From NCBI GenBank assembly GCA_016874755.1, contig VGTH01000013.1:1-64000 (forward strand): DNA of 64,000 nucleotides. Reading direction: 5' to 3'. Each line of letters opens with the position of its first letter. Within the stretch, counting starts at the first letter, position 1. Of the stretch, positions 7,742 through 18,390 are shown one piece after another. The position numbers were made by a program, and so were the translations under genes. This DNA comes from Deltaproteobacteria bacterium (GTDB taxonomy: Bacteria > Desulfobacterota > Binatia > UBA9968). The notes beneath the pieces are model-generated. The model did no database searches. It had not been told where the DNA came from and saw only the letters and a list, made by a program, of their open reading frames with translations.

Positions 7742-8227
7742 ATGAACAAGCGAAACGCTGCAATCGGATTAGGAGTCATCGCTCTTGCGCTGGCCTGGTA
7801 CACCTTTCGGCCCGAGTTGTTGTTTGTCGATAAGCAGGTCAACGAGCAACTCCCAGCGACCCAGGCTGCAGGCCGCCAAGCGGCGCTCTCCGTCGGCCAG
7901 TTCAAGAGTTTTGCCCACGAGACCCGCGGTTTGGCATCGATCTATCAGCTGGCTGACGGCAAGCGGACCTTACGGCTGACCGATTTCGAAACCTCCAATG
8001 GCCCCGATGTCCATGTTTACTTGTCCGCTGCCATCGTTGAGAAGGGCGGTGACGCCATCGCGGCCGCCGGCTTTGTCGATCTGGGCTCGATGAAGGGCAA
8101 CAAGGGCGATCAGAACTACGATATCCCGGCCCACGTCGACTTGAACAAATACAAACATGTGACTATCTGGTGCGCCCGCTTTGGCGTTAACTTTGCCAGC
8201 GCACCGCTGGGCGCGGCACAAAGTTAA
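7742..8227 (+). CDS. DM13-domain protein with N-terminal anchor
   Basis: A 161-residue protein. A hydrophobic segment at residues 7-24 serves as signal anchor, and a DM13 domain fills residues about 50-158. Characteristic pieces are GLASIYQLADGKRTLRLTDF, NGPDVHVYLS, and a terminal HVTIWCARFGVNFASAPL that carries the conserved Cys. DM13 domains are thought to act in electron transfer, often linked to cytochrome-type proteins, although the evidence is comparative. The ribosome-binding site GGAGG precedes the ATG. It stands 73 bases upstream of a GMC oxidoreductase, a plausible redox neighbour. Confidence 0.85.
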   Translation: MNKRNAAIGLGVIALALAWYTFRPELLFVDKQVNEQLPATQAAGRQAALSVGQFKSFAHETRGLASIYQLADGKRTLRLTDFETSNGPDVHVYLSAAIVEKGGDAIAAAGFVDLGSMKGNKGDQNYDIPAHVDLNKYKHVTIWCARFGVNFASAPLGAAQS

Positions 8228-8300
8228 TTAAACCGCGCGGCGCATCGCTTTGGCTTTCTCAGGCATCTAACAGTCGAGACATTGTCGCGGAGAGACGCTC

Positions 8301-9869
8301 ATGTCGAACAACCACTACGACATCATTATCATCGGTTCTGGCGCGGGCGGCGGAACCCTGGCTCATAAGCTTGCTCCTTCAGCGAAACGGATACTGATTC
8401 TTGAGCGCGGCGACTACGTGCCGCGCGAAAAAGACAACTGGAATCCGCGTGCGGTCAACCTCGAAGGCAAATATCAAACTAAAGAGAAGTGGCGCGACAA
8501 GGACGGCAGGGAGCTGCATCCGCACGCCAATTACTACGTTGGCGGCAACACTAAATTTTTCGGCGCCGCGCTATTTCGCCTGCGCAAGGAAGACTTCGGC
8601 GAGATCAAGCACCAGGGCGGCATCTCACCGGCATGGCCGATTGGTTATGACGAATTAGAACCGTTCTACGGCGAAGCCGAGAAACTCTATCACGTCCACG
8701 GTCAACGCAACGAAGACCCCACGGATCCGCCAGCATCCTCCCCCTACTCCCACCCTGCGGTCAGCCACGAGCCGCGCATCCAGCAGTTGTCCGACGATTT
8801 TACGCGGCTCGGACTGCACCCATTTCACACGCCTTTGGGGGTGATGTTGGATGAAAAGAATCCGCGCCAAAGCAAATGCATCCGCTGCGAGACCTGCGAC
8901 GGCTTCCCTTGTCTAGTCTACGCCAAGTCCGACTCGCAAGTTTCTGCCGTCGACCCAGCGCTCACCCATCCCAACGTTTCGCTCATGACCAATGCCTATG
9001 TCGAGCGCCTCGAAACCGACAACTCAGGACGACGCGTCGAGAAGGTGATCGTGCAACACAATGGCAACCGCGCAGAGCTATCGGCCGACATCGTGGTCTC
9101 CGCCTGCGGCGCAATCAACTCCGCGGCGCTGCTCTTACGCTCGGCCAGCGACCAACATCCGCGCGGCCTGGCTAACAGCTCCGACGTTGTCGGGCGCCAC
9201 TACATGGGCCATGTGAATTCCGTGTTAATGGCGTTGTCGAAATGTCCCAACCCGACGATCTTTCAAAAATCCCTATCGATAAACGATTTTTACTTCGGAT
9301 CGGCCGACTGGCACTATCCGATGGGCCATATCTCTTTTGTCGGCAAGCTCGACGGCGAGACGCTCAAAGGCGGCGCGCCGGCATTCACACCGGGCTGGAC
9401 CCTCGACAAAATGGCGCAGCATTCGCTCGATTTCTGGCTGACCTCGGAAGACCTGCCCGACCCGAACAATCGCGTGGCTCTCGATCGCGACGGCGGCATC
9501 GTGTTGAGCTACCGGCCCAACAACGAAGAAGGCCACAAACGTTTGATCGCAAAGCTCAAAGAGCTCATGCAAAAGCAGACCAAGTGCGCCGTCCATGGCC
9601 ACGAGTGCCACGAAGGATTGTTCTCACGCAACCTATTCGTTGGTCAGCGCATCCCCCTCGCCGGCGTCGCCCATCAGGTCGGCACGGTGCGCTTCGGCAA
9701 AGATCCGAAAACCAGCGCGCTGGATAGAAACTGCAAAGCGCATGATCTTGATAATCTTTACGTCGTCGACGGCAGCTTTTTCGTCTCCAGCGGCGCGGTC
9801 AATCCGGCGCTGACGATCATGGCGAACGCGCTAAGAGTCGGCCAGCATATTATCGAAAGGATTCGATAA
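8301..9869 (+). CDS. GMC-family FAD-dependent oxidoreductase
   Basis: A 522-residue GMC oxidoreductase, the choline dehydrogenase/glucose oxidase fold. The FAD-binding GSGAGG lies at residues 12-17. YYVGGNTKFFGAALFRLRKEDF is the family's active-site entry segment, and the C-terminus has the second FAD motif VDGSFFVSSGAVNPALTIMANALR. A cysteine group in CIRCETCDGFPC (near residue 195) is seen in a subset of bacterial members and may bind metal or form disulfides. No signal peptide is present. It probably oxidises a sugar or alcohol, but the substrate is unknown. The gene ends inside a very strong hairpin (9837-9882). Confidence 0.85.
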   Translation: MSNNHYDIIIIGSGAGGGTLAHKLAPSAKRILILERGDYVPREKDNWNPRAVNLEGKYQTKEKWRDKDGRELHPHANYYVGGNTKFFGAALFRLRKEDFGEIKHQGGISPAWPIGYDELEPFYGEAEKLYHVHGQRNEDPTDPPASSPYSHPAVSHEPRIQQLSDDFTRLGLHPFHTPLGVMLDEKNPRQSKCIRCETCDGFPCLVYAKSDSQVSAVDPALTHPNVSLMTNAYVERLETDNSGRRVEKVIVQHNGNRAELSADIVVSACGAINSAALLLRSASDQHPRGLANSSDVVGRHYMGHVNSVLMALSKCPNPTIFQKSLSINDFYFGSADWHYPMGHISFVGKLDGETLKGGAPAFTPGWTLDKMAQHSLDFWLTSEDLPDPNNRVALDRDGGIVLSYRPNNEEGHKRLIAKLKELMQKQTKCAVHGHECHEGLFSRNLFVGQRIPLAGVAHQVGTVRFGKDPKTSALDRNCKAHDLDNLYVVDGSFFVSSGAVNPALTIMANALRVGQHIIERIR

Positions 9870-9882
9870 TATGCTGGCTGAC
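9837..9882. repeat. 21-bp inverted repeat spanning a gene junction
   Basis: Left arm 9837-9857 and right arm 9862-9882 are complementary along all 21 positions, with one G-T wobble, and are separated by only AGGA. The hairpin covers the last codons and stop of the GMC gene and the first codons of the next reading frame. No T-run follows. It looks like an inverted duplication of the gene end, so the ATG at 9871 may be a by-product of it. Confidence 0.8.
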
Positions 9883-10983
9883 AAATTCAAGATTACAATT
9901 TCACAATCACAAATTTCGGAGCGACGATTCGAAGGTTCGTGCTGGCTGGCAGTCTGCTTTTTTAATTTTTGCTTTTTAATTTTTAATTCCCCTTCCCCCG
10001 CACAGCTTGTGAAAGCGGTCGATGCCGTCGGCATGACCGTCGCCGACATGGACCGCTCGATAGACTTCTTCAACAAAGTCCTTTCTTTCGACAAGATCTC
10101 CGATGTCGAACTTCATGGCAGCGATTATGAAAAACTCCAAGGCCTCTTTGGCTTGCGCATGCGCGTGGTGCGCATGAAACTCGGCACCGAGACAATTGAG
10201 TTAACGCAGTATCTGGCGCCGGAGGGGCGCCCGATTCCACCGGACTGGCGCAGCAACGATCACGCCTTCCAACATATCGCCATTGTCGTTAGCGACATGG
10301 ACAAGGCATATCAACACCTGCGCAGCCACAAGATTCGCCACGCATCGACCGGTCCACAGACGATTCCGGCTACGAACAAAGCCGCCGCCGGCATTCGCGC
10401 TTTCTATTTCAAAGATCCCGATGGCCATCATCTGGAGATCATCTATTTCCCGCAGGGTAAAGGCGACCCGCGCTGGCAGCAGAAAAACGACCGGCTCTTT
10501 CTCGGCATCGACCACACGGCCATCGTAGTTTCGAGCACCGCCAATAGTCTAAAATACTATCGTGATCTGCTCGGACTGAAACTTGCCGGTGAAAGCATGA
10601 ATTACGGCGTCGAACAGGAACATCTGAACAACGTCGCCGGCGCGCGCCTGCACATCAGCGGCCTGCGCGCTTTGAGTGGGCCGGGCATCGAGTTTTTGGA
10701 GTATCTAACACCGCGTGACGGGCGTCCGGCGCCACGCGACACGCGCGCCAACGATATTTGGCATTGGCAAACTACGCTGACGACAGATAATGCGCTCGGA
10801 GCCTGGCATAAGCATCCGTCACTGTCGCGCTCCGCTGCAACGCGAAACCCGAAACGCGAAACCCGAAACGCTCTCCTCGCCTCCCCTGGGGTTGCCGAGA
10901 TCAAAGAAAAACAACTAGGATTCGTCAGGGGTTTCCTGGCACGCGATCCAGACGGGCATGGGCTACAGTTCGTAGAAAGATGA
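9871..10983 (+). CDS. Double VOC-domain (glyoxalase-like) protein
   Basis: A protein of up to 370 residues with two vicinal-oxygen-chelate domains, about residues 47-190 and 205-368. Domain 1 runs from AVDAVGMTVADMDRSIDFFNK to FYFKDPDGHHLEIIYFP; domain 2 from LGIDHTAIVVSS to FLARDPDGHGLQFVE. The DPDGHxLE ends carry the usual metal-binding Glu. The reaction is unknown. The N-terminus is doubtful: the ATG at 9871 lies in a hairpin, and residues 1-45 derive from AT-rich repeat words that mimic a signal peptide; GTG at 10009 is an alternative start. A tandem 14-bp repeat has been inserted in frame at 10841-10868. Confidence 0.75.
   Translation: MLADKFKITISQSQISERRFEGSCWLAVCFFNFCFLIFNSPSPAQLVKAVDAVGMTVADMDRSIDFFNKVLSFDKISDVELHGSDYEKLQGLFGLRMRVVRMKLGTETIELTQYLAPEGRPIPPDWRSNDHAFQHIAIVVSDMDKAYQHLRSHKIRHASTGPQTIPATNKAAAGIRAFYFKDPDGHHLEIIYFPQGKGDPRWQQKNDRLFLGIDHTAIVVSSTANSLKYYRDLLGLKLAGESMNYGVEQEHLNNVAGARLHISGLRALSGPGIEFLEYLTPRDGRPAPRDTRANDIWHWQTTLTTDNALGAWHKHPSLSRSAATRNPKRETRNALLASPGVAEIKEKQLGFVRGFLARDPDGHGLQFVER
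9952..9990. repeat. AT-rich TTTTTAATTTTTAA word repeat
   Basis: A run of TTTAATTTTTGC and TTTTTAATTTTTAATTCC lies inside the predicted N-terminus of the VOC gene. A similar word run, TTATCCATTTTCAATTTTCCATTATCC, lies at 37588-37615 between two minus-strand genes. The composition differs sharply from the surrounding GC-rich DNA. Confidence 0.5.
10841..10868. repeat. Tandem 14-bp repeat inside the VOC gene
   Basis: CGCGAAACCCGAAA occurs twice in direct succession, followed by the start of a third unit. It adds an arginine/lysine-rich insert (ATRNPKRETRN) in a loop before the last strand of VOC domain 2, keeping the frame. Confidence 0.8.
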
Positions 10984-10990
10984 GTAGGGA

Positions 10991-11051
10991 CGACCGGCTG
11001 GTCGCCCGCGCCCTCACCCCTACCCTCTCCCGTCGAAATGGGCGAGGGGGT
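10991..11051. repeat. Two adjacent dispersed palindromes
   Basis: CGACCGGCTGGTCG (10991-11004) is a near-copy of the perfect palindrome at 38553-38570. Directly after it, 11011-11051 reads CCCTCACCCCTACCCTCTCC, then ATGGGCGAGGGGGT, and recurs almost exactly at 61386-61427. Both are intergenic here, between the VOC and debranching genes. Confidence 0.7.
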
Positions 11052-11083
11052 CGGAAAATTGTCATTGACGAAACGACTCCAGA

Positions 11084-13054
11084 ATGAACTTCGATTCAAA
11101 CCGAAAGATGCACGACGAGTGGCTCGAAGCCGACGGCCTAGGCGGTTTCGCGTCGGGCACTGTCAGCACCATGCGCACACGCCGATACCACGCCCTGCTG
11201 CTGGCGGCGACGCAGCCTCCGTCCGGTCGTATCGTGCTCGTCAACGGCTTCGATGCCACGATTGAAACCGCCAACGGAACGACGGCACTTTCTTCACAAG
11301 CCTACCCAAGCGAAATAGTGCATCCGGACGGCGCGAACAATATCGTCGAATTCTCCCACGACCCTTGGCCGCGCTGGGTTTTCGCGCTTGCCGATGGCAA
11401 GCGTGTCCAACAAGAGATTTTTGCCGTGCACAATGCGTCGATCGTCGTCGTCTCATGGCGGCTGCTCGGCCCCGCGACAAAGGCGCAGCTTTCGATTCGA
11501 CCGTTTTTTTCCGGGCGTGACTACCATTCTCTGCATCACGAAAACGGCGGCTTTAACTTCCAACCTTTGCACAATGGCAAGCGGTTGGTCTGGCAACCCT
11601 ACGCGGGGGTTCCGGGTATCATCGCGCTGCACAACGGCGAGTACAGCCAGCAACCCGATTGGTATCGGGATTTTGTCTATGCCGAAGAACGGGCGCGCGG
11701 CTTGGACTTCGCTGAAGACCTCGCGGCCCCCGGCGTTTTTCGTTTCGATCTCACTGCCCAAGAGGCAACGTTAATTTTCGCCGCCGATGGCTTTGACGAC
11801 GGCCGGCTTGCTCGCGCCGCCGCTGCGGAGCCGCTGCTCCAAGAGCTGCGCGCGAGCGAACAACGCCGGCGCAATCAGTTTGCGACCCCGCTGGATCGCG
11901 CCGCGGACAGCTATCTGGTCAAGCGCGGCAAGGGCAAAACCATCGTTGCCGGCTATCCCTGGTTCACCGACTGGGGGCGCGACACGTTTATCTCGCTGCG
12001 CGGTTTGTGTCTCGGCACTGGCCGCTTCGACGAAGCGCGCGATATCTTGCTCGAATGGTCCGGCGTGGTTTCCGAAGGCATGCTGCCCAACCTGTTCCCC
12101 GATCGCGGCGATAAGCCCGAATACAATTCCGTCGACGCGTCACTCTGGTTCATTGTCGCGGTGCATGACTTTTTCGCTGCCATGAAAGCGCACGGACGCA
12201 TGGTGTACGAGTGGCAGCGCAAGTCCTTGCAAAACGCCATCGAGGCAATCCTCAGCGGTTACTCGCAGGGAACGCGCTACGGCATCCGCATGGACAACGA
12301 TGGCCTGCTCGCGTGCGGCGTGCCGGGAGTCCAACTCACTTGGATGGATGCCAAAGTAGGCGATTGGGTGGTAACACCGCGCATTGGCAAGCCGGTGGAG
12401 GTTCAGGCGCTCTGGCTCAATGCTTTGTGGATCGCCAGCCAGTTTGCCTCGGCGTGGCAAGATCCCTTGGCGCGTGGTTTGACGGCGTTCCAACAGCGCT
12501 TCTGGAATCAAGCGAGGCACTGTCTCTACGACGTTGTCGACGTCGATCATCAAGCCGGCCAACTGGATGGGAGCTTTCGCCCGAATCAGATCTTCACGGT
12601 GGGTGGACTGCCGCTGCCGCTGTTCGATGACGCGCGCGCCAGGGCTATCGTCGATGGCGTTGAGCAAAAACTCTGGACTCCCTTGGGCCTACGCAGCCTG
12701 GCACCGGGAGAAAATGGCTACGCCGCGCGCTATGAGGGCGGCGTCCGCGAGCGCGACGGCGCCTACCACCAAGGGACAGTTTGGCCGTGGTTAATCGGAC
12801 CTTTCGTCGAAGCCTGGCTGCGCGCGCGCAATAACAGCGCCGAAGCCAAGCGCGAAGCGCGGGCGCGGTTTGTTGCACCGCTAAAAGACCATTTGCAGCA
12901 AGCCGGCCTCGGCCATGTCGCCGAGATCGCCGACGCCGACGCGCCGCACACGCCGCGCGGTTGTCCGTTCCAGGCTTGGTCGTTGGCCGAGTTGGTGAGA
13001 ATCGAGCGCGTTGTTCTTGCAGATGATGGGGCTCCGAACTCGAGCCAACGTTGA
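11084..13054 (+). CDS. Glycogen debranching enzyme, GH133 type
   Basis: A 656-residue amylo-alpha-1,6-glucosidase (glycogen debranching enzyme, GH133). The N-terminal domain opens with WLEADGLGGFASGTVSTMRT, which matches the family's conserved WLetNglGGyaSgTv start. The catalytic (alpha/alpha)6 domain contains AGYPWFTDWGRDT near residue 297, then NLFPDRG and TWMDAK, which carry the acidic residues expected at the active site, and YHQGTVWPW near the end. It should hydrolyse alpha-1,6 branches in glycogen or related glucans in the cytoplasm. It is followed on the same strand by a MOSC gene and a second sugar hydrolase, which suggests a storage-glucan function. Confidence 0.9.
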   Translation: MNFDSNRKMHDEWLEADGLGGFASGTVSTMRTRRYHALLLAATQPPSGRIVLVNGFDATIETANGTTALSSQAYPSEIVHPDGANNIVEFSHDPWPRWVFALADGKRVQQEIFAVHNASIVVVSWRLLGPATKAQLSIRPFFSGRDYHSLHHENGGFNFQPLHNGKRLVWQPYAGVPGIIALHNGEYSQQPDWYRDFVYAEERARGLDFAEDLAAPGVFRFDLTAQEATLIFAADGFDDGRLARAAAAEPLLQELRASEQRRRNQFATPLDRAADSYLVKRGKGKTIVAGYPWFTDWGRDTFISLRGLCLGTGRFDEARDILLEWSGVVSEGMLPNLFPDRGDKPEYNSVDASLWFIVAVHDFFAAMKAHGRMVYEWQRKSLQNAIEAILSGYSQGTRYGIRMDNDGLLACGVPGVQLTWMDAKVGDWVVTPRIGKPVEVQALWLNALWIASQFASAWQDPLARGLTAFQQRFWNQARHCLYDVVDVDHQAGQLDGSFRPNQIFTVGGLPLPLFDDARARAIVDGVEQKLWTPLGLRSLAPGENGYAARYEGGVRERDGAYHQGTVWPWLIGPFVEAWLRARNNSAEAKREARARFVAPLKDHLQQAGLGHVAEIADADAPHTPRGCPFQAWSLAELVRIERVVLADDGAPNSSQR

Positions 13055-13071
13055 AGCCTGAATTTTCACTT

Positions 13072-13138
13072 CCTTTGTAAAAGGGGAGATGTGAAAAAAT
13101 CAAATCCCCCTGTGTCCTCCTTTTTCAAAGGGGGGAGT
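13072..13138. repeat. Dispersed CCCCCTGTGTCC...AAAGGGGG repeat, copy 1
   Basis: The sequence contains TTTGTAAAAGGGGAGATGTGAA followed by AAATCCCCCTGTGTCC, TCCTTTTTCAAAGGGGGGAG. Closely similar copies occur at 33982-34050, 42036-42145 and 49853-49978. All are intergenic, and each can fold through its CCCCC/GGGGG ends. Confidence 0.75.
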
Positions 13139-13194
13139 CTAGGGACAACACAAAAACGCGCACCTAAAGCGCGACAACTCGCGTCCAAACAGTC

Positions 13195-13854
13195 ATGCAA
13201 ATCGTTTCCATCAACGTCGGTCAACCGCGCGAATTTTTCCACGAAGGCCGGTTGATCCGCACCGGGATTTTCAAAGAGCCGGTTGCCGGTCGCGTGCGCG
13301 TCAATGCGCTCAACATCACCGGCGATGAACAGGCCGACCTCGCCGTGCATGGCGGACCGAGCAAGGCGATCTACGCCTATCCCTCCGAGCATTACGTCTA
13401 TTGGCGCAAGCAACTGCCCATGATCGAATTTCATTGGGGCATGTTCGGTGAAAACCTTACCACCGAAGGCATCCTCGAAAAGGACTTGAACGTCGGCGAT
13501 CGTTTCTGTCTGGGTCCCGTGGAAGTGCAAGTCACCGAGCCGCGGCTCCCCTGTTACAAATTGAACGTGAAGTTCGGCCGCGACGACATGGTGAAGCGGT
13601 TTTTGAAAAGCCGCCGCACTGGTTTTTACTGTGCCGTGCTGCGCGAAGGCGAGATCGCCCCGGGCGATCGCATCGAATTTCTCAGCCGCGACGAAGAAAA
13701 AGTTACCATCGCCGATATCACTCGCCTCTACGCTTTCGACAAACACGACGTTGCGGGCATGCGTAAAGCGGCCCAGGCGAAAGCCCTGTCAGAAAATTGG
13801 CGACAGTATTTCCTGGCGCAGAGCGAAAAACTCACCGCGCCGTCGAGGACGTGA
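13195..13854 (+). CDS. MOSC-domain protein, YiiM-like
   Basis: A 219-residue MOSC-domain protein with a C-terminal 3-alpha-helix extension, as in Yii[29 protein letters not shown] is the family's core. The conserved Cys lies in [14 protein letters not shown] near residue 122; in relatives it handles molybdenum cofactor or transfers oxygen from N-hydroxylated substrates with a reductase. The start is ATG at 13195. It sits between two glucan hydrolase genes, and the downstream ATG is 4 bases past its stop, so co-transcription is likely although a functional link is not obvious. Confidence 0.85.
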   Translation: MQIVSINVGQPREFFHEGRLIRTGIFKEPVAGRVRVNALNITGDEQADLAVHGGPSKAIYAYPSEHYVYWRKQLPMIEFHWGMFGENLTTEGILEKDLNVGDRFCLGPVEVQVTEPRLPCYKLNVKFGRDDMVKRFLKSRRTGFYCAVLREGEIAPGDRIEFLSRDEEKVTIADITRLYAFDKHDVAGMRKAAQAKALSENWRQYFLAQSEKLTAPSRT

Positions 13855-13858
13855 TATA

Positions 13859-16540
<2,682 letters not shown>

Positions 16541-16620
16541 GGTGGAACCGGGCGTCCCGGCGGCTCTTACAAGCCCGTCGCTTCGTGCTATATTTATTTC
16601 GATTAGGGAAGCGCAGTCTC

Positions 16621-16695
16621 ATGAATTATCCCATCCTCGTACGAGTTGAATCCGAGCACCGCTACGTTGCACCGCCGTGGGGCATACCCGATTGA
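16621..16695 (+). pseudogene. HicB-like antitoxin N-terminal remnant
   Basis: A 24-codon frame reads MNYPILVRVESEHRYVAPP followed by WGIPD and a stop. The pattern MxYPIxxxxxxxxYVAxxxGxP is the start of the HicB-type antitoxin fold. The remaining two thirds are absent. It is probably a relic of a toxin-antitoxin locus; no HicA toxin is visible. Confidence 0.4.
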
Positions 16696-16731
16696 ACAAG
16701 AAACAGTTCATGCCCCAAGCGGAGGTTTGAG

Positions 16732-17628
16732 ATGCGCACACCATCATCGCTGATCACCCTCGGTACGGCCGGAGGCCCTTCGGCCCGCCCGGGCCGGGCA
16801 CAGTGCTCAAATCTTCTCACCGTCAACGGAACCCATTATGTCATTGACGCGGGCGACGGCGTCTCCCGCCGTCTGTCGCGCGCCGGTATCGACTTTCGTA
16901 ATATCGGCACGATTTTCATTACGCACCACCACGACGATCATACAGCAGGCCTCGGTACGCTTATTTCGCTGTCTTGGGATCGCCAGCGCACGCAACCGAT
17001 CAATGTTTACGGCCCGCCGCGCACAGAGGAATTGGTACTGGCGGCGATCCAGTATTATGGCATCAGCGCCGAAATCAGAATCGCCGACGGCGGCCGCAGC
17101 AAGCCAATCGCCCAAGTTTTCTGCGGCCACGACAAAGGCATCGGCAAGTTCTACGAAGACGAAAACATCAAAGTAACCGCCATCGAAAACACCCATTTCA
17201 GCTTTCACAAAGGCGCCGCCGCGGGCAAACACAAGTCCTACTCATACCGCTTCGAAACCCCAGATCGCGTCATCGCCTTCACCGGCGACACCGGCCCCTG
17301 CGCCGCCGTCACGGCCCTGGCCAAAGATGCTGACATACTCGTCACCGAGACGTCATCATGCGAAGACCGCAAACAAGCGATGATCGCCGACGGCCGCTGG
17401 CAGGCGATGACGCCCGCAGAGCAAATCGGCATCATGCAGCAAGCCACCCAAGGCCACATGTCGTTGGAAGCCATCGGCAACACCGCAAGCCAGGCAAAAG
17501 TCAAAACAGTCGTACTATCACACCTGACCACGCGCCCAGGCCTAACCGACTACTCGCCCTGGGCCGACGAAGTGAGAAAGTATTTCGCCGGCACCGTCGT
17601 GGTGGCAAATGATTTGATGGAGTTTTGA
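16732..17628 (+). CDS. MBL-fold hydrolase, RNase Z-like
   Basis: A 298-residue metallo-beta-lactamase-fold protein. The metal-binding motif HHHDDH lies at residues 65-70 (His65, His67, Asp69, His70), with further ligand candidates in ENTHFSFHK, AFTGDTGP and VLSHL. The order and the length fit ribonuclease Z/arylsulfatase-like hydrolases rather than class B lactamases. The N-terminal hydrophobicity is slight and no signal peptide is evident. Small toxin-antitoxin remnants flank it on both sides (16621 and 17637). The substrate is unknown. Confidence 0.8.
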   Translation: MRTPSSLITLGTAGGPSARPGRAQCSNLLTVNGTHYVIDAGDGVSRRLSRAGIDFRNIGTIFITHHHDDHTAGLGTLISLSWDRQRTQPINVYGPPRTEELVLAAIQYYGISAEIRIADGGRSKPIAQVFCGHDKGIGKFYEDENIKVTAIENTHFSFHKGAAAGKHKSYSYRFETPDRVIAFTGDTGPCAAVTALAKDADILVTETSSCEDRKQAMIADGRWQAMTPAEQIGIMQQATQGHMSLEAIGNTASQAKVKTVVLSHLTTRPGLTDYSPWADEVRKYFAGTVVVANDLMEF

Positions 17629-17636
17629 GCTTGGTT

Positions 17637-17772
17637 TTGGCTGGTTCGCTGCCAAGACGTCAGGAGCGACTCGTTTTGGCTTGGGCGGAACTGCACCAAC
17701 AGGAGTTGGAGGCGGCCTGGCAGACGTTGCAACAAGGTCGTGCGCCGATTAAATTTGATCCGTTGACGCAAG
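17637..17772 (+). pseudogene. DUF4160 C-terminal remnant
   Basis: The frame reading GSLPRRQERLVLAWAELHQQ followed by ELEAAWQTLQQG matches the C-terminal half of DUF4160 proteins (typically SLPRRALxLVLEWAxLHRxELxxNW). The N-terminal half with the Tyr/His-rich strands is missing, because the preceding DNA belongs to the MBL gene. After the DUF4160 part the frame degenerates. I regard it as a gene fragment. Confidence 0.45.
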
Positions 17773-17911
17773 AGCGTTCAATCAGGACCCACGAAACGGG
17801 AACGCAAGCCGGCAAGCAGGCAACTGTATACAAAGGTTTACACACTATGCACGATTGGATACACCCAGCTTTACCTAGCGACACGTTGACAAGGCGCTCC
17901 GAGCGCAGGGC

Positions 17912-18388
17912 TTACCAAGGCAGGACTGCGCTGAGCCACGGTTTCGGCCAGGGTACATGCAACAAGTAATCGTAGATGCCATAGAGAAATCCCCAGGTCA
18001 GAGCGGTGAGCACAATCGCGGTGAGCCAACCGCCGCCGTAGAATTTTACATAGGCAAACACAAACAGCGGCAACGCGATCGGAAAACCGATCAAGTGAAT
18101 GGCGAAATAGAGCCCCCACAGCCAGGCCCAGATTTCCAGGCTGCCCCATTTGCCTTCGTGCTCGATGGCAGCGACTTCGAAAGTCGGCCGCACAATGCCA
18201 ACGCCTTCGGCATGAATGGCACGGTAGTCTTTGAAGAGCTGCACGGCGGCCAGTACGACACCGAGGCCGCCAAGCAAGAAGATAATAATCGCGGCGCGCA
18301 CCGGCCAATCCTTCGCCACCCACAGTGCCGCCAACATGACCAGGGTGATGAAAGCAGTAAAAAAAATCGCTTCTCTCCCGCGCGTCAT
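17912..18388 (-). CDS. tctB: Tripartite tricarboxylate transporter small subunit TctB
   Basis: A 158-residue membrane protein with four hydrophobic helices: residues about 8-26, 30-48, 88-118 and 122-142. Size, topology and position directly after TctA identify it as the small TctB subunit of a TTT-family secondary transporter. The ATG at 18388 lies two bases after the tctA stop. Sequence conservation in TctB is low, so the call rests largely on context. Confidence 0.8.
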   Translation of the reverse strand: MTRGREAIFFTAFITLVMLAALWVAKDWPVRAAIIIFLLGGLGVVLAAVQLFKDYRAIHAEGVGIVRPTFEVAAIEHEGKWGSLEIWAWLWGLYFAIHLIGFPIALPLFVFAYVKFYGGGWLTAIVLTALTWGFLYGIYDYLLHVPWPKPWLSAVLPW

Positions 18389-18390
18389 GC

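Noticed and set aside
10841-10868. CRISPR-like repeat unit
   Set aside because: Only two adjacent 14-bp units without spacers are present, and no cas gene is in the window.
13631-13858. N-terminal extension of the GH63-like gene
   Set aside because: This part lies inside the MOSC gene in another frame, and the ATG at 13859 four bases after the MOSC stop fits the family start.
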